64,000 nucleotides of DNA from the NCBI GenBank assembly GCA_963674685.2, contig CAXXWT010000007.1, forward strand, positions 496,001-560,000, in the 5' to 3' direction. The position numbers and the translations under genes were made by a program. Each line of letters begins with the position of its first letter. The first letter of the stretch is position 1. The DNA comes from G963674685 sp963674685. GTDB lineage: Bacteria; Lernaellota; Lernaellaia; JACKCT01. The notes beneath the pieces are model-generated. The model searched no databases and was not told where the DNA came from. It saw only the letters and a program-made list of their open reading frames with translations. Shown piece by piece: positions 43,444-52,520 of the stretch.

Positions 43444-46161
43444 ATGATTCGCTTAATTTCTTTTTTTTGCATCGCTGTATTTCTTCTCATGCAATGCGCG
43501 TCGTGCGACTGCGGCGATGACGACCCTTCGACAAGCTCAGGGCAGGCTGACGATGACGACGATTCCGCGTCGGACGACGACGCCGACGACGATACGGATC
43601 ATAATTTTTGGCCCGATGACGACGATACGGAATCCGCCGATTTGTATGTTTTGGATAACGGCGACATCCGCGTTCAAATCGAGGAAAACACCGGGCACAT
43701 TTTACAGATCACCGACTTGCGCAAGGGAATCGATTTGCTGCGCGACGACGCCGACCGCAGCGCTTTCGCGCCGTTCGCCTACCGCCTCCTTTTGCCCATT
43801 CCGGGCAGTTCGCGCCACCTCATCAGCACCTATGAGCCGGATGATATTCAGATCAATCCGGCGGCGGAAATCACCGTCGGCGAAAGCGCTTTTGAAGGCG
43901 GGCGGCGCCGCGACCTGCGCTGGACGACGACTGCCGGCGCCGTGTTCGAAGCGAGCATCGACATTCCCGCGCAAGGCGCATGGGTCGATTTCACCGGCGG
44001 CGTCGCGGTCGACGGGAAAATGATCTACTCCGTCGCGTACCCCTGGCTTTTCGGCGCGGCGCGCCTGTCGCAAGACGGCGCCGGCGACAAGCTGGCCATG
44101 CCCTGGGAAAGCGGCGTCGAGGTCGACGATCCTTTTGAAACGGCGCAAGAGCAATTCGACGGGCGATATCCTTTTGACAAAATCCATTATCCGAACGGCC
44201 ATCACCTGACCCTTCCCATGCTCGCCTACTACGGCCCCGACGCCGAAGGCGGTTTTGTCTTATATGCCCGGGATCCCGCGTGGACCGAGCGCTATTTTTC
44301 CATGAATCCCGCCGATGAAAACCAGGCAGACGGCCTGCCGACGTTTTCCTTCTGGGCGCGCAACTGGGATGTGGACGGCGCCGGCGACGAGGGGCCGGGA
44401 CAAATGCGCGTCGAGTATCCCATCCGCGTGCAGGCCATGGATCACGGCGACTGGGCCGCGGCCGGGAGCATTTATCGCGAGTGGTTCGAGACTCTTTCCA
44501 CGGCCTCGGCGCCGATCATCGAGCGTAGCGCAGCGCAGCGGCGCATCTTCGAAAAAATGTCCCTGTCGGTTTTCGGCCTGTCTGGCTGCGAGGATCAATC
44601 GGAATGGATGCGCGAATTCCATGAACTCTTTACCGGATTCATTCCCGGCGACGGCGTTCTTTTCACGCCGGGCTGGGATTTTCACAGAAGCGCCTTGGAC
44701 TTCGGGGGATTTTACTACGCGTTCTTTCAGGCGGGTTGGGGCGAGCAGTGGTGGCTGCCCTTTGCCGAGAATTTTAAGCAGATGGCCCGGGACGCGCGGG
44801 ACCGCGGGGACATGGTGTATCCCTTCTATTACGATCTGCTGATGCACGACGGCTATCCGGGTTGGGACGGCTGGACCGGCGACGCGCAAAGCAGCGGCGA
44901 TCCCGGCGCGCCGTGGAAAGAGCACGCGGTGGTCAATCAATTCGGATTGGTGAGTCAGGCGTCTTATGATGTTTCGGGCATCCCCGGCGACATCCGGGAA
45001 ATCTGCGCCGCCGATCCAACGGCCCGCGAGTATTATCTTTGGCGAAACGAACTGCTGGCGACGGGCGGCGAAGATGGGCCTTATCTCGTCGACGGCCTGT
45101 ATCATGACATCACCGGCACCGTCATCGGGCGGCATTGTTTCGCCTGCCTCAAAGGCTACGATCACGGTCACGACGGCTGCGGGTGGGGCCGATTCATCAC
45201 GCAGGCCGAGCATGATCTTCTGGCCGAGGCTTTTGGGGAGGACCGGCATTTCAGTTTCGGCGTGGAGAGCGTGACCGAGCCGTTTATCGACGTGGCGGAT
45301 TATTCCCATCTGGGCCTTCCCGGCGACGGGCCTTATCGCTCCGCCCTGGCCAATACAGGACCGGAGCAGCCCGAATTTTCCGGCGTCGACAAGTTTATCA
45401 TGGAAGGCCGGGCGCGGCAGATTCCGCTTCTGGAATACGTCGCGCACGAGTTCGGCGCCATGCGCACCGGGGGCAAAGTCCAGATCACGCAGCGCGCGGG
45501 CGACGCCTGGTACTGGGTCGCCGCGTATAACTACATCACCGGCGGCATCCTGGAACTGATCTATTTCAACACGCCTGTGGATTTGCTCCCGGGTATTAAT
45601 CCGGACAATGTTTCGTGCCCCGAAGGCTGGCCGTGTTCCTTCATGACCAATTGGATCACCGTGGCGCGCAACTGGTATTACGATGAGATGGTGATGTGGG
45701 CCGACGCGGACAAGATCGAGTTTTTACAAAAATGCGCCGACCTGCGCCTGCGCCTGGGCAATCCGTTTCTCACGGCGGGACGCATGCTGCCGCCGCCGGA
45801 CATGGATCCCGACCCCGCGCACGAATATTTATCCTACGATTTCTATTCGTCGATTGCGGGCATTGCCTATGAGCACTACGGGGATTTTGCGGCGCCGCAG
45901 GTTTTGGCGAGCGCCTTCGCCGATCCTTCCACAACCGGCCGCGTCGCGCTATATGCCGCCAATATCTCCGCGCAGGAAAAACAAATCACGCTTTCCTTCG
46001 ATCCCGACCGCTACGAGGTGGAATTGCCGGTCACCGCAACGTTATTTACCGCCGGAAGCGACGCGGAAACGAACCTGGGCGAATTCGATATTATAGACGG
46101 GCGCGTGGAAATCCCGGTGACGCTGGGCGGCAGAGATTTGATTGCGGTTGTGTTGGAGTAA
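43444..46161 (+). CDS. Large Asp-rich lipoprotein, DUF6259-like, possible glycoside hydrolase
   Basis: 905 residues. Signal peptide with several cysteines near the end (C18, C21, C23); the lipid Cys is probably among them. An acidic linker (about 25-60) follows and is interrupted by PSTSSGQA, coded by a dispersed 23-base repeat. Then come a beta-rich domain (about 63-300) and a TIM-barrel-like middle with FTPGWDFHRS, YPFYYDLLMHDGYPGW and DGLYHDITG, and a C-terminal beta domain (ALYAANISAQEKQITLSF). The layout resembles DUF6259 proteins, which are thought to act on glycans. The substrate and catalytic residues are not clear. Confidence 0.65.
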   Translation: MIRLISFFCIAVFLLMQCASCDCGDDDPSTSSGQADDDDDSASDDDADDDTDHNFWPDDDDTESADLYVLDNGDIRVQIEENTGHILQITDLRKGIDLLRDDADRSAFAPFAYRLLLPIPGSSRHLISTYEPDDIQINPAAEITVGESAFEGGRRRDLRWTTTAGAVFEASIDIPAQGAWVDFTGGVAVDGKMIYSVAYPWLFGAARLSQDGAGDKLAMPWESGVEVDDPFETAQEQFDGRYPFDKIHYPNGHHLTLPMLAYYGPDAEGGFVLYARDPAWTERYFSMNPADENQADGLPTFSFWARNWDVDGAGDEGPGQMRVEYPIRVQAMDHGDWAAAGSIYREWFETLSTASAPIIERSAAQRRIFEKMSLSVFGLSGCEDQSEWMREFHELFTGFIPGDGVLFTPGWDFHRSALDFGGFYYAFFQAGWGEQWWLPFAENFKQMARDARDRGDMVYPFYYDLLMHDGYPGWDGWTGDAQSSGDPGAPWKEHAVVNQFGLVSQASYDVSGIPGDIREICAADPTAREYYLWRNELLATGGEDGPYLVDGLYHDITGTVIGRHCFACLKGYDHGHDGCGWGRFITQAEHDLLAEAFGEDRHFSFGVESVTEPFIDVADYSHLGLPGDGPYRSALANTGPEQPEFSGVDKFIMEGRARQIPLLEYVAHEFGAMRTGGKVQITQRAGDAWYWVAAYNYITGGILELIYFNTPVDLLPGINPDNVSCPEGWPCSFMTNWITVARNWYYDEMVMWADADKIEFLQKCADLRLRLGNPFLTAGRMLPPPDMDPDPAHEYLSYDFYSSIAGIAYEHYGDFAAPQVLASAFADPSTTGRVALYAANISAQEKQITLSFDPDRYEVELPVTATLFTAGSDAETNLGEFDIIDGRVEIPVTLGGRDLIAVVLE
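43524..43546 (+). repeat. CCCTTCGACAAGCTCAGGG-type repeat inside a lipoprotein linker
   Basis: A palindromic interspersed repeat known from many bacteria, here in the coding sequence and in frame within the Asp-rich linker. Confidence 0.75.
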
Positions 46162-46193
46162 AAGGGGCAAGGATCAAGGTGAAAGGGGCAAGG

Positions 46194-46240
46194 GCCTCGA
46201 CAGAGGCGACAGTCAATAGGCCGGTGCGTAAGCGCCGGTA
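46194..46240 (+). repeat. Palindromic repeat unit R, intact copy
   Basis: Hairpin GCCTC-GACA-GAGGC, linker GACAGTCAATAG, hairpin GCCGGTGC-GTAA-GCGCCGG. It is preceded by a purine tract (AAAGGGGCAAGG type) after the lipoprotein stop. Confidence 0.8.
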
Positions 46241-46265
46241 TTAAAGACATATACTAGAATTCAAA

Positions 46266-46372
46266 CGAGCCCGCGTGAGCGGGCGACAGATTTGAAATCC
46301 GCTTCATGAAAATATAGATCGCTTCAAATGCCGCCGGCGTATGTTCTGTCGCCCTCTGACGAGGGCTTTTTA
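46266..46372 (-). repeat. REPIN-like composite repeat, copy B
   Basis: GAGCCCGCGTGAGCGGGC then GACAG, spacer of about 58 bases, CTGTC then GCCCTCTGACGAGGGC and T-run. Inverted relative to copy A at 15211-15310. Confidence 0.78.
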
Positions 46373-46394
46373 TTATGATTGGTGATTTGCTTTT

Positions 46395-46437
46395 ACCGGC
46401 TCTTACGAACCGGCCTATTAACTTTCGCCCTGCGGGC
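46395..46437 (-). repeat. Palindromic repeat unit R, intact copy
   Basis: Hairpin ACCGGCTC-TTAC-GAACCGG, linker CCTATTAACTTTC, hairpin GCCC-TGC-GGGC. Closes the composite cluster that starts at 46194. Confidence 0.8.
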
Positions 46438-46478
46438 TTTGAAATGAATCCTGAACTCTCAATCCTAACCACTAATCA

Positions 46479-47297
46479 CTACTTCAATCCCAGCAACTTC
46501 TTTGCCTCATCAATTGAAGCCGCATCCCGCCCGGCGGATTTGGCCGCGTCCGCGACTTTTTGCACCAGGTCGGCGTTGGAGTTCGCGACGACGCCCCGGC
46601 CTGCGTAGATATTATCCTCGAAACCCACGCGCACGTGCCCGCCCAGGGCGACGGCTTCGGGATGAAGCAGGGCGCTTGCTTTGCCGCCGATGGCGATGCA
46701 CGTCCACAGGGAATTGTCCGGCAGATCCTCGACCATGAAGCGCAGGTTTTTCACCGTCGCCGGGACGCTGCCGGGAACGCCCATGACGAACGAAAAATTA
46801 TAGGGCGGATCGGCCAGCTTTTCGGCGATCAACATCTTTGCGTTGTTGATATGCCCCAGGTCGAAGCATTCGAAAGTAGGTTTGACTCCATGCTCGCGCA
46901 TTCGCTTTGCATAGGCGCGCATCTGCGGCAGGCTGTTGAGCAGAACCTCATCGCCGAAATTGCATGACCCGCAATCCAGGCTCGCCATTTCGGGCCTGAG
47001 CGGAATCGGTTGCAGACGCTCTTCGTCGCGCATGCCCACGGCGCCGCCGGTTGTGACCTCGATGAGGATCGGGCATTTGGCGCGGATCAGTTCGATGGCG
47101 CGGGCGAAAATGTCTTTGTCCTGCGTGGGGCTTCCGTCGTCCTTACGCACGTGCAGGTGCAGGATCGCGGCTCCCGCTTCATAGGCTCGGGCCGCGTCGG
47201 CGGCGATTTCCTCCGGCGTGATCGGCAGCGCGGGGCATTTCTCCCGCGTGGTCTCGGCTCCGGTCACCGCGACGGTGATGATGAGAGGATTCGGCAT
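46479..47297 (-). CDS. BKACE (DUF849) family beta-keto acid cleavage enzyme
   Basis: 272 residues, the family length. TIM-barrel metalloenzymes that transfer a beta-keto acid's acyl part to acetyl-CoA. The founding member, Kce, cleaves 3-keto-5-aminohexanoate in lysine fermentation. Marks are ILHLHVRKDDGSPTQD with metal ligands His47 and His49, EVTTGGAVGM, ASLDCGSCNFGD and GGHVRVGFEDN with the downstream metal and substrate residues. The broad family has several substrates; no other lysine-fermentation gene lies here, so Kce is not claimed. It stands alone. Confidence 0.88.
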   Translation of the reverse strand: MPNPLIITVAVTGAETTREKCPALPITPEEIAADAARAYEAGAAILHLHVRKDDGSPTQDKDIFARAIELIRAKCPILIEVTTGGAVGMRDEERLQPIPLRPEMASLDCGSCNFGDEVLLNSLPQMRAYAKRMREHGVKPTFECFDLGHINNAKMLIAEKLADPPYNFSFVMGVPGSVPATVKNLRFMVEDLPDNSLWTCIAIGGKASALLHPEAVALGGHVRVGFEDNIYAGRGVVANSNADLVQKVADAAKSAGRDAASIDEAKKLLGLK

Positions 47298-47497
47298 GAT
47301 TCGTTTTCCGGCTTGATGAAAGTGTTTCTTTCGCGCCGAATGTTAGCACGGAACGCGGGCAAGGCAACATGCGTGCAAAGGAAAACTTTTAGCGGCCTGT
47401 CAGAATTTTTTCACGAGCTTGCGTTCAAGGCGCGATTCTGTATTTTGATAACCGTTTTGATGCAATGCAATGAAAATACGTGTAGGATCATAAGCAA

Positions 47498-49129
47498 ATG
47501 ACAGAAAAGAAAAACACAACGATCGAGCCGAAAATCGCCAAGGGATTTCGCGACATCTTCGCCGACGACATCTTCGCGCGGCGCAAGATGATCGAAACGA
47601 TTCGCGGCGTTTACGAAAAATACGGATTCGAGCCCCTGGAAACCCCGGCGATGGAGTACGTGGAGACGCTGGGCAAATTCCTGCCGGAAAGCGACGAGCC
47701 CGAAGGCGGCATTTTTTCGCTTCTGGATTCGGATAAAAGCTGGATGGCCCTTCGCTACGATATGACGGCGCCGCTGTCGCGGGTCGTCGCCGCGAACCCG
47801 CAAACCATCCCCATCCCATTCCGCCGTTATCAGCACGGCCCGGTGTGGCGCAACGAAAAGCCCGGTCCGGGGCGTTTTCGGGAATTTTATCAGTTCGATT
47901 TCGACACCGTGGGCGCCGACACCATGGCCGCCGACGCCGAAGCGTGCGTGCTGATGGCCGAAAGCCTTGAGGCTTTGGGGATCGCGCGGGGCGACTACGT
48001 GGTGCGCGTGAACAATCGAAAAGTGCTGACCGGCCTTCTGGAAAAAATCGGTGTTTCCTCTGCTCCAAAAGCATCTAATAGTAACCTCAATGTTCAGCCA
48101 ACAGCGTCAGATTACATGGACAAAGACGACCACCAGAGTGTGGAAAGATGGACTGAGCATTTCCACAAAATCGGCCTTTCCGCAAGCCAAAACCAGGGCG
48201 GCTTCAACGTGGAACTGCGCGTTTTGCGTTCCATGGACAAGCTCGACCGCCTGGGCCTGGACGGAGTGCGGGAGCTACTGCAAAAAGGGCGCAAGGACGA
48301 GTCCGGAGACTTCACCCCCGGCGCGCAGCTCGACGACGCGAAAGCAACTCTCATCATCGATTTTCTGAAAACCGAAGGCGGAAGCCGCAAAGAGATTGTC
48401 GCCCGCCTGCGTGACATCATTTCCGGAAGCGAAATCGGCGAAGAGGGCGTCAGTGAGCTTGAGGAAATCGACGCGTGCCTTTTAGCCGCGGGCGTCGGCG
48501 ACGAGCGGGTGATTTTCGATCCCAGCGCGGTGCGTGGTTTGGAATATTACACGGGTCCGGTTTTCGAGGCGGTGCTGACCTTTGTGATCAAGGACAAAAA
48601 GGGCCGCCCGCAGCAGTTCGGCTCCGTGGCCGGAGGCGGACGCTACGACGGGCTCGTCGAACGATTCACCGGAACCAAGACGCCCGCCACCGGCGCCAGC
48701 ATCGGCGTGGACCGGCTTCTGGCCGCGCTCAAGGCCTTGGGTAAATTCGCGGATGAAAAGCGGCCTGGCCCCGTCGTCGTTGCGGTCATGGATCAGGACC
48801 GGCTAAGCGAATATATCGCCATGGTCTCCGAGTTGCGCGAGGCCGGAATCCGGGCTGAAGTTTATATGCGCCGCAAGGGTTTGCGCCAGCAGGCGAAATA
48901 CGCCGACCGGCGACAAGCCCCGGCTCTGATTATCGCCGGCGGCGATGAGTTCGAGCGCGGCGAGGTGTCCATCAAGGACTTGCTTCTCGGCGCGAAGCTC
49001 GCCGAAAAGGTCGAAGATCACGAGGAATGGCGAAAAGGTCAGCCCGCGCAGTACAGCGTCCCGCGCGGCGATCTGGTGGCGGCAATTAAAAAGCTTCTCG
49101 CAAAATACGAAACGTCGGAGAAAACTTGA
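47498..49129 (+). CDS. hisS: Histidyl-tRNA synthetase with an internal insertion
   Basis: 543 residues, longer than the common 420-430. Class II motifs: motif 1 region near AMEYVETLGKF, motif 2 RYQHGPVWRNEKPGPGRFREF, the His-A block RGLEYYTGPVFEA and motif 3 region GASIGVDRLL; the anticodon-binding domain is at the C-terminus. Residues about 185-222 (coded near 48050-48165) form an insertion of Ser/Asn/Asp-rich sequence, with more AT-rich codons than the rest of the gene. Attaches His to its tRNA. The stop overlaps the hutH-like frame. Confidence 0.93.
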   Translation: MTEKKNTTIEPKIAKGFRDIFADDIFARRKMIETIRGVYEKYGFEPLETPAMEYVETLGKFLPESDEPEGGIFSLLDSDKSWMALRYDMTAPLSRVVAANPQTIPIPFRRYQHGPVWRNEKPGPGRFREFYQFDFDTVGADTMAADAEACVLMAESLEALGIARGDYVVRVNNRKVLTGLLEKIGVSSAPKASNSNLNVQPTASDYMDKDDHQSVERWTEHFHKIGLSASQNQGGFNVELRVLRSMDKLDRLGLDGVRELLQKGRKDESGDFTPGAQLDDAKATLIIDFLKTEGGSRKEIVARLRDIISGSEIGEEGVSELEEIDACLLAAGVGDERVIFDPSAVRGLEYYTGPVFEAVLTFVIKDKKGRPQQFGSVAGGGRYDGLVERFTGTKTPATGASIGVDRLLAALKALGKFADEKRPGPVVVAVMDQDRLSEYIAMVSELREAGIRAEVYMRRKGLRQQAKYADRRQAPALIIAGGDEFERGEVSIKDLLLGAKLAEKVEDHEEWRKGQPAQYSVPRGDLVAAIKKLLAKYETSEKT

Positions 49130-49152
49130 GAGCATTCGCATATCGCCTTCAA

Positions 49153-51213
49153 ATGGACACGCCTTTGTGTATCGACGGCCGCTCGCTGACCATCGAAGAC
49201 GTGATCGCCGTGGCGCGCCACAGGCGCCGCGTCGAGATTGCGCCGGACGCCGAAAAACGTGTCGTGCGCTGCCGGGCCATGGTGGATCAGCTCCTGGAAT
49301 GGGGGGCCAAGGTTTACGGCCTGACTACGGGCTTCGGGAAACTGCGCGACGTGGCCATCCCGAAGGAAAAGGCCGAGGAGCTTCAGCGCAACATCATACG
49401 CAGCCACGCGTGCGGCGTCGGCGATCCGTTCCCGGAAGACGTGGTGCGCGCGGCTATGCTGCTTCGCGCCAACACGTTGTGCCTGGGGCATTCGGGAATC
49501 CGGCTGGAGACATTGCGGCAACTCGTCAACATGCTCAACGACGATATTTATCCGTACGTTCCGGAAAAAGGCTCCGTGGGCGCCAGCGGCGATCTTGCTC
49601 CACTGTCTCATTTGGGCCTGGTGCTGATGGGCGATCCCGGCGGACGCTATTATCCGAAGGCGCTTCGCGGCGATTCGACGCAGGTCGTCACCGACGCGGT
49701 GGACAAGGATTTTAACGCCATGCCGGAAGGCGGCGATGAGCTTGAAAAAGTGCGCGAAGAAGAAGGTTGGACTTTCGCGCCGGTGATGCTCAAGTCCAAA
49801 GAGGGCCTGGCAATCAACAACGGCACGCAGTTTATGACCGCCATCGGCTCTTTGGCGGTTTACGATCTGTTTTTCACGTTGCGTTTCGCCGAAGCCGCCG
49901 GCGCCATGAGCCTGGAGTCGCAACGCGGAGTGCGTGATGCGTACCGCCGTGAAATTCACGACGTCAGGCCCCATAAGCATCAAGGCGAAACGGCGTCGCG
50001 GGTTTTGCAGTATTGCGACGGCAGCCGGATCCTGGATTTGTATCTCAATACGGCGCGCTTATTCAGTGCGAGGCTTTTGCTCGAAGAAGCCTGCGAGCAT
50101 CTCAAGCAAATGGAGCAGGAGCTGAGAGACAAGAGCAAGATCGCTCCCGTGCGCGAACTGGCGGAAAAAATCGAAAAGCTCGGCGAGCGCCTTCAAGAGC
50201 TGATTCCCGTAAACGGCGACTGCGTGGACGAAAAGCAGCTCGATGCGTGGGCGAAACTTTCCGACCGGGATCAGATCATCGTTTTCGAAAAAATGCTCAC
50301 GCCCTATCGCCACGAGGCCGTGGACCTTTTGCATATGGCCGACGACCGAAGCTTTCCCGAAGCGCCGGCGGCGGTGAAAGTCCGCAACGCGCTGATGAGC
50401 GCGCTCAATCACATCACGAAGGCGGTTCCCGATACGCCGCACGTGCAGGATGATTATTCCTTCCGCTGTTTCCCGCAGGTGCAGGCCTGCGCCGAGCGGG
50501 CGCTTTGGTGGGCGGTGGATGTCGTGGAAACGGAATTGAATTCCGCCACGGACAACCCTCTGCTTTTCCCGCCGGACCCCGGCGAGGGCGTTGAGACCGC
50601 GGAGGAATACCGCCAGTGGCTTAAGGCCGAACCCGAACGCAGAATTCAGTGCCGCAAAGGCGTTTTATCCGGCGGCAATTTTCACGGCCAGCCCATTGCG
50701 CTGGTCATGGACACGCTGGCCATCGGGGCGGCGGAAGTGGGAAGCATCTCCGAGCGCCGCGTGGCGCACCTGGTGGACGAATCGCTGTCGGAAGGATTGC
50801 CGCCGTTTCTGATCCGCTCAAGCGGCCTGAACAGCGGTTTTATGATTCCGCAGTACACGGCGGCGGCTCTGGTTTCGGAAAACAAGGTGCTTTGCCATCC
50901 GGCGGGCGTGGATTCCATTCCCACGAGCGCGGGGGCCGAGGATCACGTGAGCATGGGAACCATTTCCGCGCGCAAGGCGGCGCAGGTCATCGACAACGTG
51001 CAGACCGTCGTGGCCATCGAAATGCTGACCGCTTACCAGGCGCTGAAATTCCGCGAGCCGCTGCTGCCCGGAAATCTGATTCAGCGCATCGTCGAGAGAT
51101 TGAAGGAAAAAGGCGTGGAACGATATGTCAACGACCGCGTGATGTATCCCGAGATCCAAAAGCTGGCCGACCTCATACGCGGCCGTATCATCGACGACTG
51201 TTTATTGTTTTAA
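49153..51213 (+). CDS. hutH: Histidine/aromatic amino-acid ammonia-lyase, enlarged (HutH-like)
   Basis: 686 residues from ATG 49153; a TTG frame starts at 49126 inside hisS. The MIO cofactor is formed from Ala144-Ser145-Gly146 in GSVGASGDLAPLSH. Other active-site blocks are YGLTTGFGKL, NIIRSHACGVG (Ser-His, the histidine-lyase type, where PAL has Phe-Leu), INNGTQF, DYSFRCFPQV and SGGNFHGQP. The canonical NQEDH reads GAEDH. It is about 170 residues longer than usual; a helical insertion of roughly 110 residues lies between CDGSRILD and VQDDYSF. Probably deaminates His to urocanate in the cytoplasm, though another substrate is possible. Confidence 0.85.
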   Translation: MDTPLCIDGRSLTIEDVIAVARHRRRVEIAPDAEKRVVRCRAMVDQLLEWGAKVYGLTTGFGKLRDVAIPKEKAEELQRNIIRSHACGVGDPFPEDVVRAAMLLRANTLCLGHSGIRLETLRQLVNMLNDDIYPYVPEKGSVGASGDLAPLSHLGLVLMGDPGGRYYPKALRGDSTQVVTDAVDKDFNAMPEGGDELEKVREEEGWTFAPVMLKSKEGLAINNGTQFMTAIGSLAVYDLFFTLRFAEAAGAMSLESQRGVRDAYRREIHDVRPHKHQGETASRVLQYCDGSRILDLYLNTARLFSARLLLEEACEHLKQMEQELRDKSKIAPVRELAEKIEKLGERLQELIPVNGDCVDEKQLDAWAKLSDRDQIIVFEKMLTPYRHEAVDLLHMADDRSFPEAPAAVKVRNALMSALNHITKAVPDTPHVQDDYSFRCFPQVQACAERALWWAVDVVETELNSATDNPLLFPPDPGEGVETAEEYRQWLKAEPERRIQCRKGVLSGGNFHGQPIALVMDTLAIGAAEVGSISERRVAHLVDESLSEGLPPFLIRSSGLNSGFMIPQYTAAALVSENKVLCHPAGVDSIPTSAGAEDHVSMGTISARKAAQVIDNVQTVVAIEMLTAYQALKFREPLLPGNLIQRIVERLKEKGVERYVNDRVMYPEIQKLADLIRGRIIDDCLLF

Positions 51214-51275
51214 GCGTTTTTTACAAAAAAGACTTTACAGCGTATTCATTTTCAAAAGGGTAACCGCGAACTTTA

Positions 51276-52514
51276 TCAATGACCGCGGATGTGATTGATT
51301 AGCGCATCGGTAAAGGCCGTGCATGAAAGAGACTTCGCGCCGGGAACCCATTTGGCCAGGTCGCCGGTCATTTCGCCGTTGGATAAAGCCTTGCAAACGC
51401 TTTCGAAGACAACGTCGGCGGCCTTAAACCATCCGATATGTTTAAGCATCTCGCAGCCGGATAAAATCAGCGAGGCGGGATTGGCCATGTTTTTTCCCGC
51501 GATGTCCGGCGCGGCGCCGTGAACCGCCTCGAAAACGGCGGCTTCGTCGCCGATGTTGGCGCCGGGCGAAAGCCCGAGGCCGCCCACCAGAGCCGCCGCG
51601 GCGTCGGAAAGATAATCTCCGTTAAGATTCGGCGCGGCCAGCACGCTGTGATTTTCAGGCGTCAGGATCAAATCCTGGAACATGGCGTCGGCGATGCGGT
51701 CTTTGACAAGGACGGGGGCATGGCCCGGCTCGGCCGACACGCGCCCGGCGAACTCTTCTTGAGCCAGCTCGTATCCCCAGCGTCTGAAAGCGCCTTCGGT
51801 GCATTTCATGATGTTGCCCTTGTGCACCAGCGTGACCGACGGTCGGCCTTGCGCCAGGGCGAACTCGAAAGCCCTTCGGATCAGGCGCTTGGACGCCGTT
51901 TCCGACATGGGTTTGACGCCCACGCCGCTGCCTTTCGCCAGGCCGGAGCGCTTTTCCGCATCGAGCAGGGCGTTGGCGCAATCCAGGATTGTTTCGGCCT
52001 GCGTCGAACCGGCGGGCCACTCGGCGCCCACGTACACGTCCTCGGTATTTTCCCGGAAAATCACCAGATCGACTTTTTCCGGATTTTTCATCGGCGACGC
52101 CGTGCCGGGAAGGTATCGCACCGGGCGCACGCCGGCGTATAGGTCCAAAGCCAGGCGCATGGCCACGTTCACCGAGCGCGCGCCGCCGCCCACGGGCGTG
52201 GTCAGGGGACCTTTGATCGCCACGCGAAAACGCCGGATGGCTTCGATGGTTTCATCCGGCAGCAATATTCCTTCGCCGTATATTCCTGCAGCGCTTTGTC
52301 CGGCGAATACTTCACACCAGGCTATGGATTTTTCGCCGCCGTAAACGGTTTCGACCGCCGCATCCAGAATGCGGCGGGCGGCCTGCCAGACCTCGGGTCC
52401 GATGCCGTCGCCGGGGATGAAGGCGATCATAGGGCGATCCGGTACGACGAGGCCATTCGTCCCCATTTCGATGATGTCGCCGTCGGGAATGTTTATATGC
52501 TCAAAATCGGACAT
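51276..52514 (-). CDS. icd: Isocitrate dehydrogenase, NAD-type signature
   Basis: 412 residues, normal for the single-chain bacterial enzyme. It oxidises isocitrate to 2-oxoglutarate in the TCA cycle. Blocks: FIPGDGIGPEV, VNVAMRLALDLYAGVRPVRY, VIFRENTEDVYVGAEW, LVHKGNIMK and NLNGDYLSDAAA. The cofactor loop reads HGAAPDIAGKN with Asp337-Ile338, where NADP enzymes such as E. coli Icd have Lys-Tyr; Asp-Ile in this place is the NAD-preferring type. Third gene of the gltA-acnA-icd operon (6 bases after acnA). Confidence 0.93.
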   Translation of the reverse strand: MSDFEHINIPDGDIIEMGTNGLVVPDRPMIAFIPGDGIGPEVWQAARRILDAAVETVYGGEKSIAWCEVFAGQSAAGIYGEGILLPDETIEAIRRFRVAIKGPLTTPVGGGARSVNVAMRLALDLYAGVRPVRYLPGTASPMKNPEKVDLVIFRENTEDVYVGAEWPAGSTQAETILDCANALLDAEKRSGLAKGSGVGVKPMSETASKRLIRRAFEFALAQGRPSVTLVHKGNIMKCTEGAFRRWGYELAQEEFAGRVSAEPGHAPVLVKDRIADAMFQDLILTPENHSVLAAPNLNGDYLSDAAAALVGGLGLSPGANIGDEAAVFEAVHGAAPDIAGKNMANPASLILSGCEMLKHIGWFKAADVVFESVCKALSNGEMTGDLAKWVPGAKSLSCTAFTDALINHIRGH

Positions 52515-52520
52515 GGATTG

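Noticed and set aside
46162..46478. Terminator-like hairpins between the DUF6259-like gene and the BKACE gene
   Set aside because: The hairpins belong to the dispersed repeats R and the REPIN-like unit; they may stop transcription, but that is not their defining feature.
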